Assembly (NCBI RefSeq): GCF_042731755.1
Contig: NZ_JBHWLR010000009.1
Span: 186,001-250,000, forward strand
DNA: 64,000 nt
DNA from: Promicromonospora sp042731755
GTDB lineage: Bacteria > Actinomycetota > Actinomycetes > Actinomycetales > Cellulomonadaceae
Direction: 5' to 3'
Below the pieces are notes generated by a model, which saw only the letters and a list, made by a program, of their open reading frames with translations, was not told where the DNA came from and did no database searches. The first letter of the stretch is position 1. Every line of letters begins with the position of its first letter. Position numbers and translations under genes: made by a program. Shown piece by piece: positions 8,871 to 17,129 of the stretch.

Positions 8871-9455
8871 TCAGCCGTCCTCGCCCTCGACGACGTCGGC
8901 GTCGTCGCCGTCGTCGGCGCGGTCGACGACAGCGGCATCCGCGTCGCGGGCCAGCAGCCCGCCGGGCGGGGTGAGCACCACGCGGCCGCCCGGGACGTCG
9001 ACCACCGGCACGATGGCCAGGACGAACGGCACCAGGGTGCGGGCCGTGCCGCCGTCGGGCAGGGTCTCCTCGACGAGCAGCGCCTCGTGGGCCGGCTGGT
9101 ACTCCAGCGTGACGACCTTGCCCACCACGGTGCCGTCGGCGAGCTCGACCCGCAGGCCCGCCAGCTCGTGGGGGTACCAGGCATCCTCCTCGTCGGAGAC
9201 GTCCGCCTCGACGACGAGCTCGGTGCCGCGCAGCTCCTCGGCCGTGTTCCGGTCGGCGATCTCGGCGAACGTGACCAGCCACCGCCCCTGGTGCTCGCGC
9301 GCCCGGGTCACCGTCAGCGGACCGGCGTCCGCCGGGACGGTCTCGAGCCGCTCGCCGATCGCGAGCCGGGTCTCCGGATCGTCCGTGCGCAGGTCGAGGG
9401 CCACCTCGCCCTTGAGCCCGTGCGCCTTGCCGACGCGAGCCACGGTCAGCTGCAT
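8871..9455 (-). CDS. rimM: 16S rRNA processing protein RimM
   Basis: 30S maturation factor that binds S19. The protein has 194 residues: N-terminal RimM domain starting MQLTVARVGKAHGLKGEVAL and a PRC-barrel around WYPHELAGLRV. GAGGAG upstream selects ATG at 9455 over an upstream in-frame Met. The C-terminus is acidic (DDGDDADVVEGEDG). It is followed immediately by trmD and preceded by a terminator hairpin, so it probably has its own promoter in the short gap after khpA. Confidence 0.95.
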   Translation of the reverse strand: MQLTVARVGKAHGLKGEVALDLRTDDPETRLAIGERLETVPADAGPLTVTRAREHQGRWLVTFAEIADRNTAEELRGTELVVEADVSDEEDAWYPHELAGLRVELADGTVVGKVVTLEYQPAHEALLVEETLPDGGTARTLVPFVLAIVPVVDVPGGRVVLTPPGGLLARDADAAVVDRADDGDDADVVEGEDG

Positions 9456-9495
9456 GTCACTCCTCGGGGATGGAACAAGAAGATGGAGCAAAGAG

Positions 9496-9527
9496 CGAGG
9501 CCCGGTCCGCGTTCGGACCGGGCCTCG
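9496..9527 (-). terminator. khpA terminator
   Basis: A perfect 14-bp stem (9496-9509 with 9514-9527) has a 4-nt loop. On the minus strand it is followed by CTCTTTGC. It closes the rpsP-khpA unit and separates it from rimM-trmD. Confidence 0.8.
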
Positions 9528-9550
9528 TCGTCGTGCTGGATGCCGATGGT

Positions 9551-9790
9551 TCAGCGCCGGTCGACGTCCACGACGTCGACCCGCACCGGGCCCTCGGTGG
9601 CGAGCGCACCGATCACGGTGCGCAGGGCGCGCGCCGTGCGACCACCACGGCCGATGACTCGGCCGAGGTCGTCAGGGTGCACGCGGACCTCAAGGAGGTC
9701 ACCACGGCGGAGCGTCTTCGCGGACACGCGGACGTCGTCCGGGTTGTCCACGATGCCGCGCACCAGGTGCTCGAGGGCCTCCGAGAGCAT
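9551..9790 (-). CDS. khpA: KH-domain RNA-binding protein KhpA
   Basis: A 79-residue single KH domain with the RNA-binding loop GRVIGRGGRTARALR near residues 43-57. KhpA binds many RNAs and in other bacteria acts with KhpB in cell-size and division control. It lies in the conserved rpsP-khpA-rimM context; its start codon overlaps the rpsP stop by one base (TGATG), indicating translational coupling. Confidence 0.93.
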   Translation of the reverse strand: MLSEALEHLVRGIVDNPDDVRVSAKTLRRGDLLEVRVHPDDLGRVIGRGGRTARALRTVIGALATEGPVRVDVVDVDRR

Positions 9791-10215
9791 CAGGCCTCGT
9801 CGCCCTCGGCCGGCGCAGCCGGAGCCTCGGCGGCGGCAGCAGCAGCCTTCTCGGCAGCCTTGGCCTTGGCCTTCTCGGCGTCAGCGTTCACGGCCTCGAT
9901 GGCGGAGGCGGCGTCGGCCTTCTCGCCCTTGACGCGCAGGGTGCCCTCGGCGCCCGGCAGGCCCTTGAACTTCTGCCAGTCACCGGTCACCTTGAGCAGA
10001 GCGGCGACCTGCTCGGTCGGCTGCGCGCCGACACCGAGCCAGTACTGTGCGCGCTCCGACTTGATCTCGATGAGCGACGGCTCCTCGGTCGGGTGGTACT
10101 TGCCGATCTCCTCGATCACGCGACCGTCGCGCTTGGTGCGCGAGTCGGCGATGACGACACGGTAGTACGGGGCCCGGATCTTGCCGAGGCGCTTGAGACG
10201 AATCTTGACAGCCAC
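9790..10215 (-). CDS. rpsP: 30S ribosomal protein S16
   Basis: Small-subunit protein S16 of 141 residues. The conserved core VAVKIRLKRLGKIRAPYYRV and GKYHPTEEPS is followed by an actinobacterial Ala/Lys-rich tail from about residue 105 (NADAEKAKAKAAEKAA). AGGAG lies ten bases before GTG at 10215. It is first in the rpsP-khpA unit. The gap up to the amidohydrolase stop at 10394 should hold its promoter, but I see no convincing boxes. Confidence 0.96.
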   Translation of the reverse strand: MAVKIRLKRLGKIRAPYYRVVIADSRTKRDGRVIEEIGKYHPTEEPSLIEIKSERAQYWLGVGAQPTEQVAALLKVTGDWQKFKGLPGAEGTLRVKGEKADAASAIEAVNADAEKAKAKAAEKAAAAAAEAPAAPAEGDEA

Positions 10216-10393
10216 GAAGTGGTCTCTCCTGGTTCTGATGGGATGGTCCGAGCACCGCGACGTGGGGTGAAGCAGTGTGTGGGACCGGGACACGGCCTGA
10301 CCAGGTGAGAGGGGTCTGGGCACGCCGAGTACGTGGATATTGTGCCAGACGGCGCGCGGCCCCACCAACCACGTGTGCGTCACACGGGCGCGG

Positions 10394-11515
10394 TCAGCGG
10401 GTGGTCGGGTAGACCGTGCCGCGCAGCACGACGGCGCTGGGGTGCCGGAGCACCTCGATGTCCTCGCGCGGGTCCGCCGGGTAGACGACGAGGTCCGCAC
10501 TGGACCCCTCCACCACGGCCCCGAAGCCCAGGTAGTCCCGGGCGCGCCAGGACGCCATCGCCACGACCTCCGCCGCGGGGATGCCCGCCGCGACCAGCTC
10601 GGCGCACTCGTCGGCGATGCGGCCGTGCGAGATGGTCCCGCCGGCGTCGGTGCCGACCAGGAGCTGGACGCCGGCGTCGTGCAGGTCGCGGACCTGCTGG
10701 TACCGGCGCGCGTACATGGCCCGCATCCGCTCCGCGTAGAGCGGGTACTTGCCGTCGGCCTGCGCCGCGATGCTCTCGAACTGCCCGATCTGCAGCAGCG
10801 TGGGCGTGACCGCGATCCCCCGCCGGGCGGCCTCCGCCATGTGCTCGGCCGTCATGCCGGTGCCGTGCTCGATGCAGTCCACCCCGGCCGAGAGCAGCCC
10901 GTCGATCGTCTCCTCGCCGAAGGCGTGCACGGTCACCCGGGCCGCCTCGGCGTGCGCCACGGCGACGGCCTGGCGCAGCACGTCGTCGGGCCACAGGGGC
11001 CGCAGGTCGCCGTCGGCTCCCAGCGTGCGGTCGATCCAGTCGCCGACGAGCTTGACCCAGCCGTCGCCGCGCCGGGCCTGCGTGCGCACCTCGTCCGGGA
11101 GCAGCTCCGGGGACTCCAGCTCCAGCCCGAAGTTGCGCAGGTAGCGCTTGGGCCGCGCCAGGTGCATGCCCGCCCGCAGCAGGTGCGGCAGGTCGCCGCG
11201 CTGGTGCACCCACGCGGTGTCCAGCGGCGAGCCGGCGTCCCGGATCAGCAGCACGCCGGAGTCGCGGTCCGCCACCGCCTGCTTCTCGGCCTCCTCCGGG
11301 GAGACCGCGCCCTCGGCCGCGAGCCCGATGTGGCAGTGCACGTCGACCAGGCCGGGCAGCGCCCAGCCCTCCAGCACCCGCATGTTGGTGCCCTGCGCCG
11401 ACGGCCGGGTGAGGCTGACGCGGCCGCCGCGGACCCACAGCTCCTCGGCCTCACGGTCGTCACCGAGCAGGATGCGCCCGCGGATCGCCGCGGTCGGACC
11501 TTCCAGCGCAGACAT
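10394..11515 (-). CDS. Amidohydrolase-family metallohydrolase
   Basis: A 373-residue TIM-barrel amidohydrolase with a small N- and C-terminal beta domain, as in imidazolonepropionase-like or prolidase-like enzymes. The metal site is visible: HCH in VDVHCHIG (~60), His in VTVHAFGEE, His in DCIEHGTG and Asp in VGTDAGGTISHG. The barrel-strand Lys or carboxylysine is not obvious. It lies between ffh and rpsP, a common actinobacterial place for such a gene, but the substrate is unknown. Confidence 0.85.
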   Translation of the reverse strand: MSALEGPTAAIRGRILLGDDREAEELWVRGGRVSLTRPSAQGTNMRVLEGWALPGLVDVHCHIGLAAEGAVSPEEAEKQAVADRDSGVLLIRDAGSPLDTAWVHQRGDLPHLLRAGMHLARPKRYLRNFGLELESPELLPDEVRTQARRGDGWVKLVGDWIDRTLGADGDLRPLWPDDVLRQAVAVAHAEAARVTVHAFGEETIDGLLSAGVDCIEHGTGMTAEHMAEAARRGIAVTPTLLQIGQFESIAAQADGKYPLYAERMRAMYARRYQQVRDLHDAGVQLLVGTDAGGTISHGRIADECAELVAAGIPAAEVVAMASWRARDYLGFGAVVEGSSADLVVYPADPREDIEVLRHPSAVVLRGTVYPTTR

Positions 11516-11658
11516 GCGGCTCCTTCGCTCTCCCCGTCACCCTGTGGACCTGTCCCCTGTCACGCCTCGGACACCCTGCCCGCCCCGGCGTCGTCGCCGG
11601 CCTGCCCCTGCCGGCACCAGCCGGCGGCACCGCGTCCGGCCACCGGCCGGACCTCGCC

Positions 11659-13305
11659 TCACCGACCCAGGAACTTCTCCAGGCCCGGCGGCAGCTCGAT
11701 GTCGTTCAGGTCCGGCGCCTTGTCGCTCGGCTTCGAGCCCATCCCGAAGGCAGACCCGGCGGGCGCGGCCGGCGTGGTGGCCGGGCCGCCGCCGAGGGCG
11801 CGCTGCATGGCGTCCTTCTCCTGCTGGGCGCGCTTGGCCGGGTTCCCGGACTTGCCCTTCTTGCCCTTCTTGGGCGGCGGCGTCTTGCCGCGCGACTTCT
11901 TGCCCATGCCCATGCCGGGGCCGCCGGGCATGGCGGGCATCCCGCCGGGGCCCATGCCGCCGCCCTTGGCCATCTGCTTCATCATCTTCTGGGCGTTGTC
12001 GAACCGCTCCAGGAGCTGGTTGATGGCCGTGGTCGTGGTGCCGGCACCCTTGGCGATGCGGGCGCGGCGCGAGCCGTTGATGATCTTCGGGTTGTCGCGC
12101 TCCGCCGGCGTCATCGAGTGGATGATCGCCTCGATGCGGCCCACCTCCCGCTCGTCGAACTGGTCGAGCTGGTCGCGCATCTGGGCCATGCCCGGCAGCA
12201 TGCCGAGCATCTTCTTCATCGAGCCCATGTTCTTCAGCTGCTGCATCTGCACCAGGAAGTCCGCGAGCGTGAAGTCCTGGCCGCTGGCGAGCTTGCCCGC
12301 CATCTTCTCGGCCTGCTCGGCGTCGAACGTCTTCTCGGCCTGCTCGATCAGGGTGAGCACGTCACCCATGTCGAGGATGCGGCTCGCCATGCGGTCGGGG
12401 TGGAAGACCTCGAAGTCCGTCAGCTTCTCGCCGGTGGACGCGAACATGATGGGCCGGCCGGTCACCTTGGCGACCGAGAGGGCGGCACCACCGCGGGCGT
12501 CGCCGTCCAGCTTCGAGAGCACGACGCCGGTGAAGTCCACGCCGTCGGCGAAGGCCTTCGCGGTGTTCACCGCGTCCTGGCCGATCATCGCGTCGATGAC
12601 GAACAGGACCTCGTCCGGGTTCACCGCGGCGCGGATGTCCGCGGCCTGCTTCATCAGCACCTCGTCGATGCCGAGGCGGCCTGCGGTGTCCACGATCACG
12701 ACGTCGTGCTGGCGCTCCTTGGCGTACGCGACGCCGTCCCGCGCGACGCCGACCGGGTCGCCGATCAGGGGCGCGTCGGCCGCCGGGTCGTCGGCCTCCG
12801 AGGTGTTGCCCGGGTGCGGCGCGAACACCGGCACGCCGGCGCGCTCGGCCACCACCGACAGCTGGGTCACGGCGTTGGGGCGCTGCAGGTCGGCGGCGAC
12901 CAGCAGGGGCGTGTGGCCCTGGCCCTTGAGCGCGTGCGCGAGCTTGCCCGCCAGCGTGGTCTTACCGGCACCCTGCAGACCCGCGAGCATGATCACCGTG
13001 GGCGGCGTCTTGGCCAGCGTCAGCGGGCGCGTGGCCCCGCCGAGGATGTCGACGAGCTCCTCGTTGACGATCTTGACGACCTGCTGGGCGGGGTTCAGCG
13101 CACCGGAGACCTCGGACGACAGCGCGCGCTCGCGCACGGCGGCGGTGAACTCGCGCACCACGGGCACCGCGACGTCCGCGTCGAGCAGGGCGCGGCGGAT
13201 CTCCCGCACGGTCGCGTCGATGTCCGCCTCGGAGAGACGGCCCCGCGTGCGCAGGTTCTTGAACGTCGAGGTAAGCCGGTCGGACAGGGAGTTGAACACG
13301 GACAC
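11659..13305 (-). CDS. ffh: Signal recognition particle protein Ffh
   Basis: SRP GTPase that binds signal peptides and 4.5S RNA and targets ribosomes to FtsY. The protein has 548 residues: N domain, G domain with P-loop GLQGAGKTTLAGKLA and VDTAGRLGIDE, then a methionine-rich M domain, and an actinobacterial Gly/Met/Lys-rich tail (GGMGPGGMPAMPGG, then a KKGKKGK stretch). The start is GTG at 13305 (VSVFNSLSDRL), with a second in-frame GTG two codons on. It follows glnD by 28 bp. Confidence 0.97.
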   Translation of the reverse strand: MSVFNSLSDRLTSTFKNLRTRGRLSEADIDATVREIRRALLDADVAVPVVREFTAAVRERALSSEVSGALNPAQQVVKIVNEELVDILGGATRPLTLAKTPPTVIMLAGLQGAGKTTLAGKLAHALKGQGHTPLLVAADLQRPNAVTQLSVVAERAGVPVFAPHPGNTSEADDPAADAPLIGDPVGVARDGVAYAKERQHDVVIVDTAGRLGIDEVLMKQAADIRAAVNPDEVLFVIDAMIGQDAVNTAKAFADGVDFTGVVLSKLDGDARGGAALSVAKVTGRPIMFASTGEKLTDFEVFHPDRMASRILDMGDVLTLIEQAEKTFDAEQAEKMAGKLASGQDFTLADFLVQMQQLKNMGSMKKMLGMLPGMAQMRDQLDQFDEREVGRIEAIIHSMTPAERDNPKIINGSRRARIAKGAGTTTTAINQLLERFDNAQKMMKQMAKGGGMGPGGMPAMPGGPGMGMGKKSRGKTPPPKKGKKGKSGNPAKRAQQEKDAMQRALGGGPATTPAAPAGSAFGMGSKPSDKAPDLNDIELPPGLEKFLGR

Positions 13306-13333
13306 AGCCTAATGGAGTCCTGTCGTCAGGGGT

Positions 13334-15139
13334 TCATCCGGGGAGCAGGGCCCGGGCCCGCGCGGTGAGCCCGTCCACGAGCTGGGAGCGCCACCCCGTC
13401 CACGCCTTCGGCCCGAGCGACGTGGTGTCCGCCTCCGTGAGGGAGCGCAGCACGTCGAGCAGGTCGCGCCGGTGGTCCACGGCCTCCAGCAGGCTGGTGA
13501 GCGTGGCGGGGTCGTCGGGGTCGGCGCGGGTGGCCAGGTCGGCGAGGGTGAGGTGGTGGCGGACGAGCCGCGTGACGTCGTCGACCACGTCGGGGGCGAA
13601 GCCGGCGCGGGTCAGGATGCCCGGGACGAGCCGTGCGCCCTCCACGGAGTGGTCGGCCGCGCCGCGCACCTTGCCGATGTCGTGCAGGAGCGCGGCCAGC
13701 AGCAGCAGGTCTCCTGAGCGCTGACCGGCGACGGTCGAGGGGTCGGGCAGCCGGCGCCGCAGGCGGGCCGCCACGGCGGCCGTCTCGACGAGGTGCCGGT
13801 CCACGGTGTGCCGGTGGATCGCGGCGCGCTGGGGCCGGTTGCGCACGTCGGCCCACTCGGGGATCCAGGAGGTGACGACCCCGGCGAGGTCGAGCGCCTC
13901 CCAGACCGGCACCTGGGCCTGCCCGGCGCCCAGCAGCGCCAGCAGGCTCTCGCGCGCGGCCGGGGGCCAGGGTTCGGGCAGGGGCGGCGACTTCTCCAGG
14001 CTCCGGATCGTGACCGGGGACAGCACGAGCCCGGTCCGCGCGGCGGTCGCCGCGGCGCGCAGGGGCAGCAGCGGGTCCGACGCCGGCCGGGTGCCGACGC
14101 CGAGTACGAGCTCGCCGTCGTGCTCGACCAGGCCGTCGCCCACGGAGCGCAGGCGGGGCGGCGTGCGCCGGCCACGGACCATGATCGGCTTGCCCACGCC
14201 CACCGGACGGGACAGCGCCTGCCGGGCGTGCCGGATGGTGGTGTCGAGCGCGTAGGAGATCACGCGGCCCGACTCGGCGAGGCTCGCCAGCAGCTCGTCG
14301 CCGTCGTCGTAACCGGTGCGTTCGGCGACGTCCTCGAGGTCGGCGAGCAGCAGGCGGCTGCTGCGCCGCCTGGTGACCACCTGGAGCGTGTCGCGCACGT
14401 CGAGCAGGTGCGTGTAGGCGGTGTCCACCGCCCCGTGGGGGCGGTCGGTGAGCCAGGTGGCGGCCAGCGCGGAGAGCAGCACGGCGTCCCGCATGCCGCC
14501 GCGGGCCTCCTTGAGGTCCGGCTCGATGAGGTAGGCGAGCTCGCCCGCCCGCTGCGCGCGGTCGCGCGTGGACGAGATGAGCTCGGGCAGGCGGCGGCGC
14601 GCCGCGGCGCGCCAGTCGGTCAGCACGGCGGAGGCCGCCCGGTGCACGACGACGGCGTCGCCGGCCACCGCGCGCACGCTCAGCCAGCCGATCACCGCCG
14701 GGAGGTCGCTCGCCGCGACCTGCCGGGACTGGCTCAGGGAGCGCACGGCGTGGTCGATGTCCACGCCCGAGTCCCACAGCGGGTACCAGAGCTTCTCGGC
14801 CACCCGCTGCAGCTCGTCGGGGCCGTGGGTGCGGCCGTCGTGCACGAGCACGAGGTCGAGGTCGCTCAGCGGGCCGAGCTCGCCCCGGCCCAGGCTGCCG
14901 ACGGCCGCCAGGGCGATGCCCGACGGGTCGACGTCCTCGGTCGCCGCGGCGAACAGGTCCCCGAGGCGTTCGGTGACCCGCTGCCCGACGGCGGACCGCC
15001 GGGCCAGGCCGGACCGGCCGGGACCGGTGAGGCCCGTGGCGATGGTGAGGAGCTCGTCGCGGAGGCCCCGCACCCCGACCGGGGGGTGCGGGGCCTCCGC
15101 CTGCTCCCGGGTGCCCTCGGGCACCGGGTCACTTGTCAT
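13334..15139 (-). CDS. glnD: PII uridylyl/adenylyltransferase GlnD without ACT domains
   Basis: Nucleotidylyltransferase acting on the PII protein encoded just upstream. The N-terminal transferase motif GSLGRGELGPLSDLDLVL (residues 81-98) and an HD domain with HD at 486-487 (ALLHDIGKVRG) are present. At 601 residues it is far shorter than E. coli GlnD (about 890), and the two C-terminal ACT domains that normally sense glutamine are missing. There are only 28 bp to ffh, so no ACT remnant could be frameshifted out. It is third in amtB-glnK-glnD. Confidence 0.9.
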   Translation of the reverse strand: MTSDPVPEGTREQAEAPHPPVGVRGLRDELLTIATGLTGPGRSGLARRSAVGQRVTERLGDLFAAATEDVDPSGIALAAVGSLGRGELGPLSDLDLVLVHDGRTHGPDELQRVAEKLWYPLWDSGVDIDHAVRSLSQSRQVAASDLPAVIGWLSVRAVAGDAVVVHRAASAVLTDWRAAARRRLPELISSTRDRAQRAGELAYLIEPDLKEARGGMRDAVLLSALAATWLTDRPHGAVDTAYTHLLDVRDTLQVVTRRRSSRLLLADLEDVAERTGYDDGDELLASLAESGRVISYALDTTIRHARQALSRPVGVGKPIMVRGRRTPPRLRSVGDGLVEHDGELVLGVGTRPASDPLLPLRAAATAARTGLVLSPVTIRSLEKSPPLPEPWPPAARESLLALLGAGQAQVPVWEALDLAGVVTSWIPEWADVRNRPQRAAIHRHTVDRHLVETAAVAARLRRRLPDPSTVAGQRSGDLLLLAALLHDIGKVRGAADHSVEGARLVPGILTRAGFAPDVVDDVTRLVRHHLTLADLATRADPDDPATLTSLLEAVDHRRDLLDVLRSLTEADTTSLGPKAWTGWRSQLVDGLTARARALLPG

Positions 15140-15160
15140 GCGTCGTCAGGCACTCCCGGA

Positions 15161-15499
15161 TCAGAGCGCGGCGTCGCCGTGCTCGCCGGTGCGCACCCGG
15201 GCCACGTCCTCGACCGGCACGACCCACACCTTGCCGTCACCGATCTTGCCCGTCTGCGCCGCGCCGACGATCGCGTCGGTCACCGCCGCGACGTCCTCGT
15301 CCGTGACGAGCACCTCGATGCGGACCTTCGGCACCAGGTCCACGGTGTACTCCGCACCGCGGTAGACCTCGGTGTGGCCCTTCTGTCGGCCGTAGCCGCT
15401 GGCCTCGCTCACGGTCATACCGCGCACCCCGGCACCTTCCAACGCCGTCTTCACGTCGTCGAGGCGGTGGGGCTGGATGACACCCGTGACAAGCTTCAT
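15161..15499 (-). CDS. glnK: PII nitrogen-regulatory protein GlnK/GlnB
   Basis: Trimeric PII signal protein, 112 residues, that blocks AmtB or acts on nitrogen enzymes according to ATP/ADP and 2-oxoglutarate. The T-loop has the modifiable Tyr at exactly residue 51 (EVYRGAEYTVDLVPK), and the B and C loops (TGKIGDGKVWV, and R residues near 101-103) are intact. The gene lies 42 bp after amtB and 21 bp before glnD, so it is almost surely cotranscribed and its product modified by that GlnD. Confidence 0.95.
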   Translation of the reverse strand: MKLVTGVIQPHRLDDVKTALEGAGVRGMTVSEASGYGRQKGHTEVYRGAEYTVDLVPKVRIEVLVTDEDVAAVTDAIVGAAQTGKIGDGKVWVVPVEDVARVRTGEHGDAAL

Positions 15500-15541
15500 G
15501 CGCTGCCTCCTAAGCAGTCGGGTAGCTGGACCGTAGTACGG

Positions 15542-16840
15542 TCAGCGCACCTCGGTGATGGTGGACCCGGAGTTCTCGTACGCCGTCTCGCCGTGGACCG
15601 CGAGGTCGATGCCGCTGACCTCGGCCTCCTCGGAGACGCGCCAGCCCAGGGTCGCCTTGAGCGCCAGCCCGATGATGTACGTGAGCACGAAGCTGTAGAG
15701 CACGGCCACCAGCGCGGCGACGATCTGGGTGAGCAGCTGCGTGACGCCGCCACCGTAGAAGAGGCCGTTGAGCGAGCCCTCGAAGTAGAACGAGTCGTAG
15801 CGGCCGTTCGTCGCGAAGAACCCGATCAGGATGGTGCCGACCAGGCCACCGACGAGGTGCACGCCGACCACGTCGAGCGAGTCGTCGTAGCCGAACTTGT
15901 ACTTCAGGCCCACGGCGAGCGAGCAGAGGACACCGGCGACGAGGCCGATGACGATGGCGCCCCACGAGTCCACCGTGCCGGCGGCCGGGGTGATCGCGAC
16001 CAGGCCGGCGACCACACCGGAGGCGGCACCCAGCGAGGTGGCGGCGCCGTCACGGAACTTCTCGGTGGTCATCCAGGCGAGCATCGCGACGGCCGTGGCG
16101 ACCAGCGTGTTGACCCAGGCGCGGCCGGCGGTGCCGTCCGCGGCGAGCTCGGAGCCCGCGTTGAAGCCGAACCAGCCGAACCACAGGAGGGCGGCGCCCA
16201 GCATGACGAACGGCAGGTTGTGCGGACGCATGGCCTCGGTGCCGAAGCCCTTGCGCTTGCCGATCACCAGGGCCAGGGCCAGGGCCGCGGCACCCGCGTT
16301 GATGTGGACGACGGTGCCACCGGCGAAGTCGATCGGCAGCGAGAGGGCCGACGCGAGCCAGCCGTCGGCGCCGAACATGCCGCCGCCCCAGACCCAGTGG
16401 GCCAGCGGCGCGTAGACGACCGTGACCCAGATGGCGCTGAAGACGATCCAGGTGCCGAACTTGACGCGGTCGGCGATCGCACCGGAGATGAGGGCCACCG
16501 TGATGATGGCGAACGTGGCCTGGAACCCGGCGAACACGAGGCCGGGGATGCCGACGCCGGTCGTGGGGCTGGCGGCGTTGTCGATCGTGAGGCCGATGAG
16601 CCCGGCCGGGTTGCCGATGAAGCCGGCGATGTCCGGGCCGAAGGCCAGACCGTAGCCGTAGACGACCCAGATGAGCCCGGCGACGCCGATCGAGGCGAAG
16701 CTCATCATCATCATGTTGAGGACACTCTTGCCCCGCACCATGCCGCCGTAGAAGAACGCCAGGCCCGGCGTCATCAGCAGCACGAGCGAGGAGGCGGTGA
16801 TCAGCCAGGCGGTGTTGCCCGTATCGAGCTCGAATTCCAT
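15542..16840 (-). CDS. amtB: Ammonium transporter AmtB
   Basis: An 11-helix ammonium channel of the Amt/Rh family, 432 residues. Signature pieces include FAGGTVVHINAGAAALALAL, GWFGFNAGSELAADG and the late DVVGVHLVGGLVGTI carrying pore His. GGAGAG lies before ATG at 16840 (MEFELDTGNTAWLI). It is first gene of amtB-glnK-glnD; PII binds its cytoplasmic face to close the channel. The upstream region holds candidate GlnR sites. Confidence 0.96.
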   Translation of the reverse strand: MEFELDTGNTAWLITASSLVLLMTPGLAFFYGGMVRGKSVLNMMMMSFASIGVAGLIWVVYGYGLAFGPDIAGFIGNPAGLIGLTIDNAASPTTGVGIPGLVFAGFQATFAIITVALISGAIADRVKFGTWIVFSAIWVTVVYAPLAHWVWGGGMFGADGWLASALSLPIDFAGGTVVHINAGAAALALALVIGKRKGFGTEAMRPHNLPFVMLGAALLWFGWFGFNAGSELAADGTAGRAWVNTLVATAVAMLAWMTTEKFRDGAATSLGAASGVVAGLVAITPAAGTVDSWGAIVIGLVAGVLCSLAVGLKYKFGYDDSLDVVGVHLVGGLVGTILIGFFATNGRYDSFYFEGSLNGLFYGGGVTQLLTQIVAALVAVLYSFVLTYIIGLALKATLGWRVSEEAEVSGIDLAVHGETAYENSGSTITEVR

Positions 16841-16933
16841 CGCGGAAAATGCCTCTCTCCCCGGACCGGTCCTGGTGACTCGGCCCACCGCGACTACCGT
16901 CGCGGGGCGCCGTTACACGTGGCCCGCATCGAG

Positions 16934-16949
16934 GTTACGGATGCGTGAC
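16934..16949 (-). promoter_or_regulatory. Candidate GlnR box upstream of amtB
   Basis: On the minus strand GTCAC-N6-GTAAC closely fits the actinobacterial GlnR half-site gTnAC-n6-GaAAC. It lies 94 bp upstream of amtB, a classic GlnR target. Matching was by eye from memory of the consensus. Confidence 0.45.
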
Positions 16950-17046
16950 GCAGGCGGGGAGCATGTAAACGTCTTATTTCGAGACCGGCTTGGGCGAATT
17001 TTCCGACCCAACCGTGATCGCCCGGTTATTTCGTGGCTATCCGCCG

Positions 17047-17062
17047 GTAACTTAACGCTTAC
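17047..17062 (-). promoter_or_regulatory. Second GlnR-like box
   Basis: On the minus strand GTAAG-N6-GTTAC is a weaker match to the same GlnR pattern, in the AT-richer stretch 16970-17075 between ftsY and amtB. It is about 100 bp above the first site. Confidence 0.3.
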
Positions 17063-17129
17063 ATGTACTTCTCACATGGTGGACGGCGACCAATGCCGTG
17101 CCATTCACAGGGGCATTCCTGACCCGGGG

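Noticed and set aside
10340..13312. A long plus-strand open frame opposite ffh and the amidohydrolase gene
   Set aside because: Antisense shadow of two well-supported minus-strand genes; composition is not protein-like.
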